Made by a program: the position numbers and the translations under genes. From Sulfolobus sp. E5-1-F (GTDB lineage Archaea; Thermoproteota; Thermoprotei_A; Sulfolobales; Sulfolobaceae), in contig NZ_CP045687.1 of the NCBI RefSeq assembly GCF_009601705.1, positions 1,090,630 to 1,154,629 on the forward strand: a stretch of 64,000 nt of DNA. The letters are read 5' to 3'. Shown here piece after piece: positions 47,643 to 58,745 of this stretch; position 1 is the stretch's first letter; each line of letters begins with the position of its first letter. The notes below the pieces were generated by a model that saw only the letters and a list, made by a program, of their open reading frames with translations, was not told where the DNA came from and ran no database searches.

Positions 47643-48024
47643 CTTTTTCTTCCTCTAATTTTATACCCATCCTCTCAGTCCATCTTCTAACTATATCATA
47701 CCCAAATTTTCTTATGAACTCTTTTCTACCCTCTTCAGTCATCATTAATGGCGTCCACTCAGTATCCAAATCCAACTCTACTTTTATACTTTTAGCCTTT
47801 ACACTTTCCTTAACTACTTGCTCCACAGTATATTGCAAGTCTTCAGTAACTGGACAAGCTGGTGTAGTAGCTCCTATCCTAACGTATACATCTCCATCAT
47901 CACTGATATCTAATTGGTAAATTAATCCCAAGTTAACTATGTCTATTGGTATCTCAGGATCGTAAACTTCATGTAAACCTTGAAGTATCCTTTTCTTCCA
48001 TTCATCCTTTTCCTTTTCATTCAT
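47635..48024 (-). CDS. DUF59/MIP18 family Fe-S assembly-like protein
   Basis: The 129-residue protein has VYDPEIPIDIVNLGLIY and the TTPACPVTE cysteine motif of PaaD/SufT/MIP18 proteins, which assist Fe-S cluster targeting. TTATATAAAT lies about 26 nt before the ATG at 48024, so I use it rather than an earlier in-frame start. It is a general type, found throughout Sulfolobales, unlike the shorter-motif DUF59 protein at 21162. Confidence 0.82.
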   Translation of the reverse strand: MNEKEKDEWKKRILQGLHEVYDPEIPIDIVNLGLIYQLDISDDGDVYVRIGATTPACPVTEDLQYTVEQVVKESVKAKSIKVELDLDTEWTPLMMTEEGRKEFIRKFGYDIVRRWTERMGIKLEEEKVT

Positions 48025-48116
48025 ACATGTCTCTTTTCTGTCTTTGGAAAATTTATATAACACCCCTAAATGATGAGGTATTGATTACTCATATACTACC
48101 AAGAATAATTATAATT

Positions 48117-48350
48117 ATGGTTAAGCGTATAGTTCTAAAATGTGAAGTGTGTGGGGAAACGTTTAGTTCCAATTCCTTATATTATCAGCATAAGGCGCTC
48201 CAGCACTCTAACTATAAGCCAATAGTAAGGGAAGATGGATACGAATGCCCTGTTTGTCATGAAAAGAGAAGAGGAGCTGCTAGTATGCTTACACATATTG
48301 GATTACATCATGCAACTAACAAACCGTTAAGAGTAGAACTTCAACAGTGA
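48117..48350 (+). CDS. Small C2H2 zinc-finger protein
   Basis: The 77-residue protein has two fingers: CEVCGETFSSNSLYYQHKAL followed by QH, and CPVCHEKRRGAASMLTHIGL followed by HH. The longer frame from 47946 overlaps the opposite gene and has no promoter; the ATG at 48117 (MVKRIVLKC) is preferred. The fingers suggest DNA, RNA or protein binding. Alone on its strand, between DUF59 and DUF488. Confidence 0.72.
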   Translation: MVKRIVLKCEVCGETFSSNSLYYQHKALQHSNYKPIVREDGYECPVCHEKRRGAASMLTHIGLHHATNKPLRVELQQ

Positions 48351-48417
48351 GTCCCCACTCTTGTAAACCTAATCTATTAGTGTTTTCCTTTTTAAACCAA
48401 TATGAAAAGTTTAAACT

Positions 48418-48765
48418 ATGATCAGAATAAAGAGGATTTACGATCCAATAGAAAAGGATGACGGAGTAAGAATCTTAGTAGATAGGCTATGGCCAAGAGG
48501 TGTTAGCAAGGATAAAGTCGACTTATGGCTCAAAGACATAGCGCCTAGTGACGAATTACGAAAATGGTTTAGTCATGATGCTAGCAAATGGGATGAGTTC
48601 AAAAAGAAATATTTTGAAGAACTGGATGCTAATCCAAAGATAGGTGTACTATTCCAATTAGTTAAAAAAGGTGGAAATATTACTTTACTTTATGCCTCGA
48701 AGTCACCGTATAATAATGCAGTAGCGTTAAAGGAGTACCTAGAAAAAAAGATATTAAAACAATAG
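48418..48765 (+). CDS. DUF488 family protein
   Basis: The 115-residue protein opens [20 protein letters not shown] and has [19 protein letters not shown], the hallmark of DUF488 (YeaO-type). Function is not established; the conserved basic and acidic residues suggest a small enzyme or nucleic-acid binder. The HTH gene follows 17 nt later on the same strand. Confidence 0.85.
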   Translation: MIRIKRIYDPIEKDDGVRILVDRLWPRGVSKDKVDLWLKDIAPSDELRKWFSHDASKWDEFKKKYFEELDANPKIGVLFQLVKKGGNITLLYASKSPYNNAVALKEYLEKKILKQ

Positions 48766-48782
48766 TTGAGATTCTTTACTAG

Positions 48783-49397
<615 letters not shown>

Positions 49398-49469
49398 ACT
49401 TTTTGTTTAGGATATTAAATGAGGAGAAGCATAAAGGAAAAAAGAAATTAAGTCCTTATTTATTTTTTG

Positions 49470-49745
49470 TTAAAAGAAAGACTTATGCTCGTATAAGGTT
49501 TGCGGGACTAGTGGTGTAATTTTCCATGAGATATTAAATTGTTTTGCTGCTTGTATCAACAAATCCATATTGTCTACATTCCATTCACAAATTGCAGTTT
49601 TAGCGTCTTGAGAAATCCTTATGCTTTCCAATTTCATTCCTTTAGGGAGTTTTTTACCTTTAGCCATGCTGACTAATTGGTTAAAGAAGTCAGTTACGGC
49701 TCCCTTTTGGCTATCTTCCCATTGATGCACTACAACTATTTTCAT
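49470..49745 (-). CDS. Small conserved-type protein, possibly DUF3303/DUF4242-like
   Basis: The 91-residue protein begins MKIVVVHQWEDSQKGAV and has a ferredoxin-like alternation of strands and helices (SIRISQDAKTAICEWNVDNM, then ITPLVPQTLYEH). The pattern looks like a small dimeric alpha/beta-barrel sensor. I cannot name the family with confidence. It is divergent from the hemerythrin gene across a 124 nt gap that could hold shared control. Confidence 0.55.
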   Translation of the reverse strand: MKIVVVHQWEDSQKGAVTDFFNQLVSMAKGKKLPKGMKLESIRISQDAKTAICEWNVDNMDLLIQAAKQFNISWKITPLVPQTLYEHKSFF

Positions 49746-49869
49746 ATGTTTTTATTTGAAAAAACTAGTATTTATATTTTATTGTTAATTTTCATATTAC
49801 TTAACATTTCTTACCATCCCTTAACAATTAGGTGTTCAGTATAATACTCGATAATGAAAAAATACAGTG

Positions 49870-50385
49870 ATGTTAAACTCCATAAAGGCCTTAATGGATG
49901 AACACAATGTAATTCTAAAAGCACTGGATGTATTAAACGTTATAGACGCTAAAATGGATAATATACAAGATATTAAAACCATAATAAATTTCATAAAGAA
50001 CTTCGTTGACGATTGTCATCACGTTAAGGAAGAAAAAGTATTGTTTAACTTCTTAGAACAAAAAGGAATGGTAGGTGGTCCAACTTATGTTATGGTCTAT
50101 GAGCATAATAAATTGAGGGACCTAATAAGTAAGATTGAGGCAGAATATAGTGAACCTCAAAACCTACGGGAAGATTTGAATAACCTTATCATGCTGTTAG
50201 CTAGTCATATCGACAAGGAAAATAATGTCTTATTTCCAACTGCGGAAAACTTAATATCTGATGACGAGGATAAAGTGATTTATAATAAATTTGAAAAAAT
50301 TGAAGAAAATTTTGGTAGAGAAAAGCACGAGAAGTATATAGAGCTAATAAATGAACTCTATGGAAAATACGTTAATAAAAGATAA
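49870..50385 (+). CDS. Hemerythrin HHE domain protein
   Basis: The 171-residue four-helix protein has the iron-binding histidines and acids in MDEHNVILKAL, DDCHHVKEEKVLF, MVYEHNKLRDLI and LASHIDKENNVLF. The start is the ATG three nt after a GTG. Hemerythrin HHE proteins bind O2 or NO at a di-iron site and often accompany DUF2249 and Ric-type Fe-S repair proteins. Two DUF2249 genes lie within 2.5 kb here. Confidence 0.87.
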   Translation: MLNSIKALMDEHNVILKALDVLNVIDAKMDNIQDIKTIINFIKNFVDDCHHVKEEKVLFNFLEQKGMVGGPTYVMVYEHNKLRDLISKIEAEYSEPQNLREDLNNLIMLLASHIDKENNVLFPTAENLISDDEDKVIYNKFEKIEENFGREKHEKYIELINELYGKYVNKR

Positions 50386-50489
50386 AAGAATAAGTTATCT
50401 AACTATTTTTTATACTTTTTAAATTAACTTTGTAATTTCTATAGTGCATTTATCACAAAATTTTTAAACCTCTATGAGAATTAATACAT

Positions 50490-51248
<759 letters not shown>

Positions 51249-51251
51249 AAA

Positions 51252-51596
51252 ATGGAAAACTATCAAATTTTGGGATTAATTGGCTCCTTACTTCTAATTG
51301 TTGGAATTGGTTTTTCTTTTGCGTTTTACTATCCAAGTTATGGGATGATGGGCGTTTATGGATACGGAATGATGGGTAGAGGAATGATGTTCTTTGGCTT
51401 TATGGGACTTTTAATAATCCCTGCGTTTGTTTTGGGTATTATTGGTTCATTAATTTCAGATAGAACAGTAGCTGGCGTATTATTAATTTTGGCCTCAGTA
51501 CTTTCGATACCTGCAATGGGATTGATTGGAATAATATCATTTATCCTCTTGTTGATCGCTGGAATCCTAGCACTTACTAGCGGTAAGAAGACTTAA
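51252..51596 (+). CDS. Small Met/Gly-rich membrane protein
   Basis: The 114-residue protein has three or four helices and a Gly/Met/Tyr-rich loop (YPSYGMMGVYGYGMMGRGMM) like that of the cupredoxin before it. The Met-rich loop might bind copper or contact the cupredoxin (inference). Start 3 nt after the cupredoxin stop. The 3' end overlaps the opposite DUF2249 gene. Confidence 0.65.
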   Translation: MENYQILGLIGSLLLIVGIGFSFAFYYPSYGMMGVYGYGMMGRGMMFFGFMGLLIIPAFVLGIIGSLISDRTVAGVLLILASVLSIPAMGLIGIISFILLLIAGILALTSGKKT

Positions 51597-51825
51597 TCAA
51601 ATATATTATCCACTTCTTTTCTTTTTGATTATTTTTATGTATGAGTCTTACTATAACGTCAACCTTTTTCCGAATTTTTAACCTCGCAAGTATTCTAATT
51701 GGATCAATCTCTGAAATTATCACTATAGCTTCACTCTCTCTTATCTCGTCAATCTTCCTTTCAATTATCTCGTAATAGGGGAGTTCTAAAACTCTAGTGT
51801 CAATTATAAACCTTATCATCATCAC
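51577..51825 (-). CDS. DUF2249-like small protein
   Basis: This 82-residue protein starts IDTRVLELPYYEIIERKIDE, the phrase where DUF2249 proteins have their LDxR motif, and has SEIDPIRILARLKIR and WIIYLIKSS at the end. Three ATGs in a row are possible starts; a TTTATATT-type box lies about 24 nt upstream of the first. The family is thought to work in redox or nitrosative response with hemerythrin proteins; another member lies at 52410. It converges on the small membrane gene with a 20 nt overlap. Confidence 0.6.
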   Translation of the reverse strand: MMMIRFIIDTRVLELPYYEIIERKIDEIRESEAIVIISEIDPIRILARLKIRKKVDVIVRLIHKNNQKEKKWIIYLIKSSYR

Positions 51826-52409
51826 GAGAAATTATACTTCTTCTTCATAATATAAAATGAAGACCTAACATATAAGTTGATACAAAAATTAGGGGGTTGA
51901 AGGATTAACTTGTTTATCCGTGACTTTAGTTAAGAGTAAGGGTTAAGGATTGTTATTAAATATAGTGAAATCCTATGGGAGCGTGATCAATGATTTCATG
52001 CGTTTGAAACTGAGTTTAAATTCACCTAATCACTTTAGCCAAATGCTTTAATTACGTAATAGAATTTTGGGAAAAAATAAAAAATTACAGCATCTTCACT
52101 TTTTCAACATCCGAATCGCTTGTTGAATTGAAGATAAACGAATACTTTATGTGATTTTATACTAAACTAACAAAACTGCTATCAACACTCATTCTTTACC
52201 GATAAAGTAATTTAGTGAACTCTAGTGAAATGCAATTCTTTACTTAAACTTACATCAAATACACCTTTATCCTTACTTTAAATGTTTTCTATCGCCTAAT
52301 AGCATAGCTCTGAATCTATTCGTAGTTATGGGAAGATCGTTCTAAAAACCGTAGTAACCCTAATACTTTAGTGTCCCATTTTTTATAATATAAGATAATA
52401 CACTATCAC
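51826..52409. other. Intergenic region between two DUF2249 genes
   Basis: Both flanking DUF2249 genes are divergent, so both promoters are here. The middle, about 51900-52350, has no recognised coding frame, hairpin or repeat. Confidence 0.4.
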
Positions 52410-53009
52410 ATGGAATTAGATCTGAGGCCCGTACAACCAGAATATAGACATAAGTTAGTCTTGGAAAGCTTCAGTAAGTTAAAAGAAGGAGAGGAGCTAA
52501 CAGTAATAGCTGACCACTATCCATCTCATTTAATACAACTACTATCAGGTCATATTGAGAAGTATAAGGTTGAAGAAACTGCGAATGGGGATTTCGTGTT
52601 GAAGCTCACAAAAAAGAAGGGAAGTGCTAATAGACCGATAATTTCGCACATCTCTGAATTTAGAAAGACTGGGGAGGTCTTTACTCCAATTCCGGTGCTT
52701 AGGAAAGATGAATATGGGGTTATTTTAGTCTTTTTTAAGCCTGGACAATATATCCCAATACATGCACCAGATTCAGATCTGATCTTTTACGTATTACAAG
52801 GTCAAGGAAAAGTTAGTGTAGACAATAAGGAATACGAAGTACGTGAAGGATCGATCGTAATAGTACCTAGAGGTATTAAGAGAGGAGTTAAAGCTGATAC
52901 TTATATGGAGGCCATTCACATAGTTGTACCAAGCCCTTCACCAGAAGATCACGAAAAGGTAATGAGCGCCGCTATGAATGGTATTGCAGAAGTTGATCTA
53001 AAACACTAG
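52410..53009 (+). CDS. DUF2249 - cupin fusion protein
   Basis: Residues 1-75 (ELDLRPVQPEYRHKLVLESF, then DHYPSHLIQLLSG) are a DUF2249 domain; residues 95-190 are a cupin_2 barrel with IPIHAPDSDLIFYVLQGQG and EGSIVIVPRGIKRG. Cupin domains bind a metal with His residues and either catalyse or sense; here IPIHAP gives one His and AIHIVV another. The fusion suggests a redox or NO-responsive metal protein. Stands alone with TATAATAT before the start. Confidence 0.75.
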   Translation: MELDLRPVQPEYRHKLVLESFSKLKEGEELTVIADHYPSHLIQLLSGHIEKYKVEETANGDFVLKLTKKKGSANRPIISHISEFRKTGEVFTPIPVLRKDEYGVILVFFKPGQYIPIHAPDSDLIFYVLQGQGKVSVDNKEYEVREGSIVIVPRGIKRGVKADTYMEAIHIVVPSPSPEDHEKVMSAAMNGIAEVDLKH

Positions 53010-53069
53010 ACAGACTGTATATCTTTTTTATGTAATGATTTTTATACTTTCATCTCTTATTTTAACAAG

Positions 53070-54260
53070 ATGATAACTCTCGTAGGGAAAATATTCGACG
53101 GAGAAAAAATTATTGAACAAGGTACTGTAGTTATAGAGAATGATAAAATCGAAAGAGTTACCGAAGGAATTGATATCCCGCAAGGAAGTGAAGTAATTCA
53201 AGCTAACTTCATAATGCCCGGTTTAGTCGATGCACATTTACACTTTTTCGGAGTAGAAGAAGATAACGTTCTTTCTTGGAATATAGTAAACGAAATTGAT
53301 GTAGCTATAAGGAGTACTAGAGACATGGAAAGACTATTACGTTCCGGGTTCACTCTAGTAAGGGACTTAGGAAGTAAGGTTGCTGTAAGGTTAGATTACC
53401 TCCAGAGAAGGGGAGAGATATTGGGGCCGACCGTCATTGCCTCTGGATACTCTTTAGCAATCACTGGCGGTAATGACGATCCAAAGGATTTGCCAATAGA
53501 CATTGCGCAAAGGCTCTCATATTCATTTTATTGTGATTCTCCTTATGAGTGTAGAAAAGCTGTGAGAATGGCGATTAGACAAGGGGCTAGAGTAATAAAA
53601 GTTTACGCGTCCGGAGCCTTTTCTCAAGGTGGAAAAATTCTACCTGGATTTGCATTGGATGAGCTGAAGGCTATAGTTGACGAATCTCACAGATTTGGTT
53701 TAAAAGTTGCATCCCATGCCTATGGAAAAGAGGCAATTATGAACTCTATTCTAGCTGGCGTTGATACAATAGAACACGGTTTGGGGTTAGACGATGAAAC
53801 TGCGAGTATGATTAAAGAAAGGGGAATTTGTTATATTCCAACATTAGCTACTTATGAAGTACCATTTGAGGTAAAGGATCCTGAGGTTAGGATTTACAGA
53901 GAAGAGCTTGTCAAGAGACATTTTAGTGAGGACATTAGGATTGCCGTTTCCCACGGGGTGAAAATAGCTACCGGTACGGATTATGTGGGATCTAAGAAAA
54001 GACCTCATGGGCAGAATTATAGAGAGGCCGTTCTCCTATCTAGGTATATGAGTAATTTAGACGTATTAAGGGCATCAACATCGGTAGCTTCAGAATGTCT
54101 TGGTGTCAAGGCGGGTTACATAAGGGAAGGATATAAGGCTGATTTAATAGTATTAAAGGATGACCCCACTAGGGATATTGAGAACCTGAAACCCAATAAC
54201 GTTTCATATGTCATTAAAGATGGTAAGTTGTATACTGGTTATGGATTATATCAAGACTAA
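53070..54260 (+). CDS. Amidohydrolase superfamily protein (imidazolonepropionase/prolidase-like)
   Basis: The 396-residue hydrolase has MPGLVDAHLHF (HxH), VIKVYASGAF with the carboxylated Lys site, VASHAYGKEA, TIEHGLGLDD and ATGTDYVG. The metal ligands are all present. Relatives include Xaa-Pro dipeptidases and carboxypeptidases (Sgx9260 type), so a peptide or cyclic amide substrate is likely. The stop codon abuts the end of the convergent ABC permease with no gap. Confidence 0.82.
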   Translation: MITLVGKIFDGEKIIEQGTVVIENDKIERVTEGIDIPQGSEVIQANFIMPGLVDAHLHFFGVEEDNVLSWNIVNEIDVAIRSTRDMERLLRSGFTLVRDLGSKVAVRLDYLQRRGEILGPTVIASGYSLAITGGNDDPKDLPIDIAQRLSYSFYCDSPYECRKAVRMAIRQGARVIKVYASGAFSQGGKILPGFALDELKAIVDESHRFGLKVASHAYGKEAIMNSILAGVDTIEHGLGLDDETASMIKERGICYIPTLATYEVPFEVKDPEVRIYREELVKRHFSEDIRIAVSHGVKIATGTDYVGSKKRPHGQNYREAVLLSRYMSNLDVLRASTSVASECLGVKAGYIREGYKADLIVLKDDPTRDIENLKPNNVSYVIKDGKLYTGYGLYQD

Positions 54261-55448
54261 CTAATCTTTTCTTACTGCTTCTATAACGGTCAATTTCGAT
54301 GCTTTCCACGCTGGATATATCCCAGCTATAATACTTGTCACTAGGGCTATTAGGATTGATATTCCTACGTCAGACATTGAGAGAAATGGACGTATGACCA
54401 CGATTAGATTTGAACCATTACTGGAGCCCGCATTAAACGGTATACCATTTATGTCCATTACATATGTTCCCATTACAGTTAACGTTAACCCCACTATTCC
54501 ACCTAGTACTCCTACGATTAAAGCTTCTAATAGGAAGACCAATAAGACTTGCCTAGTGGTTAATCCTACAGTTTTCATAATTCCTATTTCCCTAGTCCTC
54601 TGATAGACTCTAGCTAGGGTTATTCCCATTATTCCAACAGCGCCAACAAATAATGAGATAGACCCTATTAATATTACTAGGAACGAGAAGCTGGTTATTA
54701 TAACTTGAACAGAGGATATTGCTTGTTGTATTGTGGTTACTGTTAATGAATTGCCGTAGATATAGTTTAACAGAGTGGTAATTGTATTAACTTCACTTAT
54801 GCTACTACCTTGCAATACTACCAGAAAATAGCCGGGAGGATTTACCAATGCCTTAGCCTCACTTAATGGAATGAAAATAACATCGGAAGTATCACCTATT
54901 ACAACAGACTCGCTTGGACGCAAAATTCCATATACTGTTAACGGTACAGTATTTCCATTGGAGAGTTTTAGAATTATAGTGGAACCAGGTTGAACGGTTA
55001 CGTCTGGGATAGGATGAGCTATATCGTGCCCTATTACAGCGTATGGTACTGTCACTGGAGGATATACCGTACCGTTCTCAAGCTCTACTTTTCCTAGCAA
55101 TGACGATATATTATCCACACCTACTACTAAAACATTAATAACCCTCCCTCCTATTTGGACTACTCCATGGGCTTCAATTACTGGATATACTGCATATACC
55201 CCGGGTAATGAACTCATAAGTGATACGTCAGTAGGAGATACATAGCCTATCTCGTTAAAAACGTAAATGTTTGTTGGATTAAGTTGAAAAAGTGTGGAAA
55301 TTACTGACCGTTCTACTCCTTGACTAAAAGCCTCGATAAAGGAGACACTTGTTATACCGATCATGATAGCTATTATGGATATTATCGCTAAAGTTTTCCT
55401 CGCCATTAAACCTTTATAAGCAAGCCATAAAATATCTATACCATTCAT
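54261..55448 (-). CDS. ABC transporter permease, MacB/FtsX type
   Basis: The 395-residue protein has one N-terminal helix, a large extracellular domain (residues 45-260) and three C-terminal helices: the MacB/FtsX topology. IGIMKTVGLTTRQVL after helix 2 and YPAWKASKLTVIEAVRKD at the end are typical. No ABC ATPase or adaptor is adjacent, so its partner must be elsewhere. A metallopeptidase gene precedes it by 33 nt on the same strand. Confidence 0.84.
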   Translation of the reverse strand: MNGIDILWLAYKGLMARKTLAIISIIAIMIGITSVSFIEAFSQGVERSVISTLFQLNPTNIYVFNEIGYVSPTDVSLMSSLPGVYAVYPVIEAHGVVQIGGRVINVLVVGVDNISSLLGKVELENGTVYPPVTVPYAVIGHDIAHPIPDVTVQPGSTIILKLSNGNTVPLTVYGILRPSESVVIGDTSDVIFIPLSEAKALVNPPGYFLVVLQGSSISEVNTITTLLNYIYGNSLTVTTIQQAISSVQVIITSFSFLVILIGSISLFVGAVGIMGITLARVYQRTREIGIMKTVGLTTRQVLLVFLLEALIVGVLGGIVGLTLTVMGTYVMDINGIPFNAGSSNGSNLIVVIRPFLSMSDVGISILIALVTSIIAGIYPAWKASKLTVIEAVRKD

Positions 55449-55481
55449 AAGGCACTTAAAGCCTTTAACATTAAAAATCTA

Positions 55482-56015
55482 TCAATTTGAGATACTGATA
55501 GTTCTTAATGACTTATATCTTTGTTGCTCCCTACAGAACTCCCTATTAGTTAATCCGAATTCTATGGCTTTCTCCTTTCCCATTTTTCTAAACATTTCAG
55601 CCCCTTTATAATATACCTTGAAGTAATACTTCGGTACTGAAAACCAGTACTTGTCTCCTCTATAACCCATAATCTCCTCATCAACCCATGTGGCAAAGCC
55701 CTCAACAAATTGGAAATACCTTAATAGTTTCCCATTTCCTACTCCAAAAGCTAAAGGAATAGCCTCAATTAACGTGTGGAGATAAGGGAACTTAGGTCTA
55801 CAGATCTTATCTTGAACGAAATGAGCCAATTCATGTATTAATGTTCTCTCCAACGCGTATTCATCATCATCAAAATAACCTATTATCACTGCATCGTATC
55901 TATAGGATCCATAAAAGGGAATACTGGTTTCGATTACGAGCGGAGTTGGAAAGGAAAATCCGAGGAACCGCTCTAATTTACTTTTAGCTCTATCTATTAT
56001 TTCAGTATTCCCCAT
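55482..56015 (-). CDS. Putative zinc metallopeptidase with HExxH motif
   Basis: The 177-residue protein has TLIHELAHFVQDKI (HExxH) near residue 60 and Glu in FQFVEGFATWVDEE about 60 residues later, the gluzincin arrangement. There is no signal peptide, so it is probably cytosolic. I do not recognise a named family. It lies just upstream of, and co-directional with, the ABC permease, and may be co-transcribed. Confidence 0.65.
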   Translation of the reverse strand: MGNTEIIDRAKSKLERFLGFSFPTPLVIETSIPFYGSYRYDAVIIGYFDDDEYALERTLIHELAHFVQDKICRPKFPYLHTLIEAIPLAFGVGNGKLLRYFQFVEGFATWVDEEIMGYRGDKYWFSVPKYYFKVYYKGAEMFRKMGKEKAIEFGLTNREFCREQQRYKSLRTISISN

Positions 56016-56252
56016 ATGTATATGTTAGTAATGATAATTATTAAATTTTCTGCCAAATTGTTGAGAATTATTGCGGAAAAACTTTAATTTAGTAAATTAG
56101 TAGATAAGTTTAAACTGAATCTCTATACTTTAAATACCATCAGTTTGTTCCAGATAAGCTAATACGAAGTAATGAAAATAAAACTCTGTAGTCAAATAAA
56201 CTCAACTTTGATGTAACCGAAAAAATTTTAATAGGTTCTTTTTTAATAACAA

Positions 56253-56957
56253 ATGAAAATGACCAATAAAGTCATTAAGGCGACGAACGAAGAACTGCAA
56301 CAAGTTTACAACGATATACCTAAAGCTTATGATAGGGCTAATAGGTTTATTTCATTTAATCAAGATGTAAAATGGAGGGCAGATCTCGTCAAGACCATAC
56401 TGAAGTACTGTAAGAGACCAAAGCTAATCTTAGACGTTGCAAGTGGAAAAGGTGAGCTCTCATATACGTTTAAAAAAATTTACAAAGATAACTCCAATTA
56501 CGAGATTATATTATCGGATTATGCTGAAAACATGCTTAAAATGGCGCTGATCGAAGATGATAAGGTACTTTGCTCGTTTGATGCACTACCATTTAGAGAA
56601 AAGGCATTCGATATCGTAATGAGTAGCTTTGCCTTACATGCCTCTGATAATATAGAGGATGTAATAAGGGAGATCACTAGAGTTTCAAGAAAAATTGTAG
56701 GATTTATAGCTATGGGAAAACCTGATAGTTGGATAAGGAGGGTTTACTTAAGTATATACCTAAAGTATATTATGCCATACATAGCAGTCTTAGGAGGAGC
56801 TAAGGCGAGGAATTTCAAATACATTTACTATATTTACGAGAGAGTCCCCACCAATTCTCAACATAAAAGGATTTTCGAAAAATATATTGACATCAAAGTA
56901 TACGAGGAAAGGGCATTAAATTTATTCTATTTTGTTGTGGGATTTCCTAAAGAGTAA
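56253..56957 (+). CDS. SAM-dependent methyltransferase, UbiE/MenG-like
   Basis: The 234-residue methyltransferase has [17 protein letters not shown] typical of Ubi[12 protein letters not shown] as motif I, and [19 protein letters not shown] as motifs II-III. The UbiE pattern suggests methylation of a quinone (caldariellaquinone is the main Sulfolobales quinone), but that role is not demonstrated. An ATG 6 nt downstream is an alternative. TTTTTTAATA lies before the start. Confidence 0.8.
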   Translation: MKMTNKVIKATNEELQQVYNDIPKAYDRANRFISFNQDVKWRADLVKTILKYCKRPKLILDVASGKGELSYTFKKIYKDNSNYEIILSDYAENMLKMALIEDDKVLCSFDALPFREKAFDIVMSSFALHASDNIEDVIREITRVSRKIVGFIAMGKPDSWIRRVYLSIYLKYIMPYIAVLGGAKARNFKYIYYIYERVPTNSQHKRIFEKYIDIKVYEERALNLFYFVVGFPKE

Positions 56958-57240
56958 ATTTTGCAAGAATAGAGTAAGTGAGATTGGGATCGTAATCTCT
57001 GAGAAAGGTTTAGTTAAAAAATATAGCTGGTTAAGTAAAAGGAAGGTTACTTCGACTATTTTCACTGAAAATTTACGTTAGAATTAACTGATGGATGAAA
57101 AAGGTTACTTCCTGATGAAATATCAGATATCACATAAATCGGTTTTATAATACTAAAGGATTGGGTATTAACCATACGATCCAAGGAAAAAATACGTTAG
57201 TAGTTATGAGATTTTAACGCAGCTTAAAGGTTTTCATTAA
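56958..57240 (+). pseudogene. Remnant of an unrecognised gene
   Basis: In a single frame the sequence after the methyltransferase reads NRVSEIGIVISEKGLVKKYS, then after a few stops LMDEKGYFLMKYQISHKSVL and PYDPRKKYVSSYEILTQLKG, interrupted by TAG and several TAA codons but with no frame change. That pattern is more coding-like than random. The rest to 57320 is the 3' flank of the APC permease. I cannot name the family. Confidence 0.3.
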
Positions 57241-57320
57241 CTCCACTATTTCCTCCTAAACACCTTTCAGCTAGACTCTACAGTTCCTTTACGCTACTTA
57301 ATACAAGTTGTTAGAAAAAG

Positions 57321-58613
57321 TTATCTCTTAATCAAGAAACTAATTACACCTATTAATAAACCTCCAATAAGAGAGATTATACCTATTAGCGAATTTGGGT
57401 AACTGTAGGGTAGAATGTAACTGTAAACACCATAACCCATTAAGATAACTGCTGCTATTGCCAATAATACATCAAGAACGTTTAACCTTGAAATTTTATT
57501 TATAAATGATGGAAATACTCCAGCCACCAGCACGTGAGAAGCATAAAGCGTTACTAACGAGATTTCGGTGGTAATAGTATAAACGTTTAAGTATTGTCCC
57601 GTAAATGATGCCACTAAATTAACTAAAGTAAACGGTATTGCTACTACAAATATTGATTTTAGCATATCTTTTCTTATTAATGAATAGGAAAGTCTAGAAA
57701 GCGCTACGTATGCTGCTAGTACTGAACCTATTAAACTATTTGCGGTAAATATGAAAAATATTAAGGAAAATGTACTACCCATAAATTTACTAGCAATATA
57801 AAACCCCGGATAACTTGTGACGTTAAGTAAATTAGCTATGCCAACATTGGAATAACCAGCGGCTGCGATTTCAAAATACGCAGCAAATATCACCGCAATT
57901 GCGGCAACCCAGTATGAGATAAGGTAGCCTCTTCCTACAGTCCTTCCTTTTCCAATTGCTTCATATCCCAGAAAGAACGATGCTCCTCCCCCAGCTAATG
58001 TAAATCCAACTCCTAAAGCACCTTGGAAGAAATCCGGAACTTGTACTTTAAGCGTTAATGGTTCTATTGATAATCCGGTAACGCTTAAGACCTTTACGCC
58101 TAAGACTAAAATTAAAATCACTTCTATGGTAGACGTTACTAAAGCGTAAAATAGGGGTGGTCTAACTCCAACAAGCAAAAATAGAGTGAGAATAATCGGT
58201 ATTAAAACTTCAATAACGGATATTATCATTGGAGTTAAGCTGAACTCTGAAGGTAGAACCACACTTGCTAGATACGTTGTTGCAGATGGCAAGTAGATCA
58301 TATAACTTATCCAGTAAAGCCAACCGGCAATTCTCCCAATTAACTCTCCACCTCCTGCTCTAGCGAACTCGTACGTACCCCCAGTAGAGGCTATTACTTT
58401 GGAATACCTATACCCTATTAAAACCCAAAGAAAGTATATCAAAGCTCCTAATATACCGGCAATGACTGTGGATGAAAGAGAGTAGGTTAAAGCATAAGTC
58501 AGATAGGCTGAGGCTGAGCCCAGAGGTGCAATTGATGCCAATGATTGAGCGTAAACTAAGATTGGTGGGATCGTATTTTCCTTTGGTTCAAGCTTTTTGG
58601 ATAGTCTATCCAT
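57321..58613 (-). CDS. APC family amino acid permease
   Basis: The 430-residue carrier has twelve helices, with SLASIAPLGSASAYLTYAL in helix 1 and GGTYEFARAGGGELIGR after helix 2, as in the amino acid/polyamine/organocation superfamily. The glycine-rich GAGFTLA-like segment (GVGFTLAGGGASFFLGYEAIG) is also present. Substrate unknown; amino acids or amines are likely. Confidence 0.86.
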   Translation of the reverse strand: MDRLSKKLEPKENTIPPILVYAQSLASIAPLGSASAYLTYALTYSLSSTVIAGILGALIYFLWVLIGYRYSKVIASTGGTYEFARAGGGELIGRIAGWLYWISYMIYLPSATTYLASVVLPSEFSLTPMIISVIEVLIPIILTLFLLVGVRPPLFYALVTSTIEVILILVLGVKVLSVTGLSIEPLTLKVQVPDFFQGALGVGFTLAGGGASFFLGYEAIGKGRTVGRGYLISYWVAAIAVIFAAYFEIAAAGYSNVGIANLLNVTSYPGFYIASKFMGSTFSLIFFIFTANSLIGSVLAAYVALSRLSYSLIRKDMLKSIFVVAIPFTLVNLVASFTGQYLNVYTITTEISLVTLYASHVLVAGVFPSFINKISRLNVLDVLLAIAAVILMGYGVYSYILPYSYPNSLIGIISLIGGLLIGVISFLIKR

Positions 58614-58745
58614 ACGGATCGCTTACAACAATCTTTTATTAAAAGTTATCTATACATCTCTTTGTGTGAAAATTTTAACTTATAACTATAGTTTAACATA
58701 TTGAGCTTATATATTTTAAAAGGCTATCTATATATTGGTGATAAA

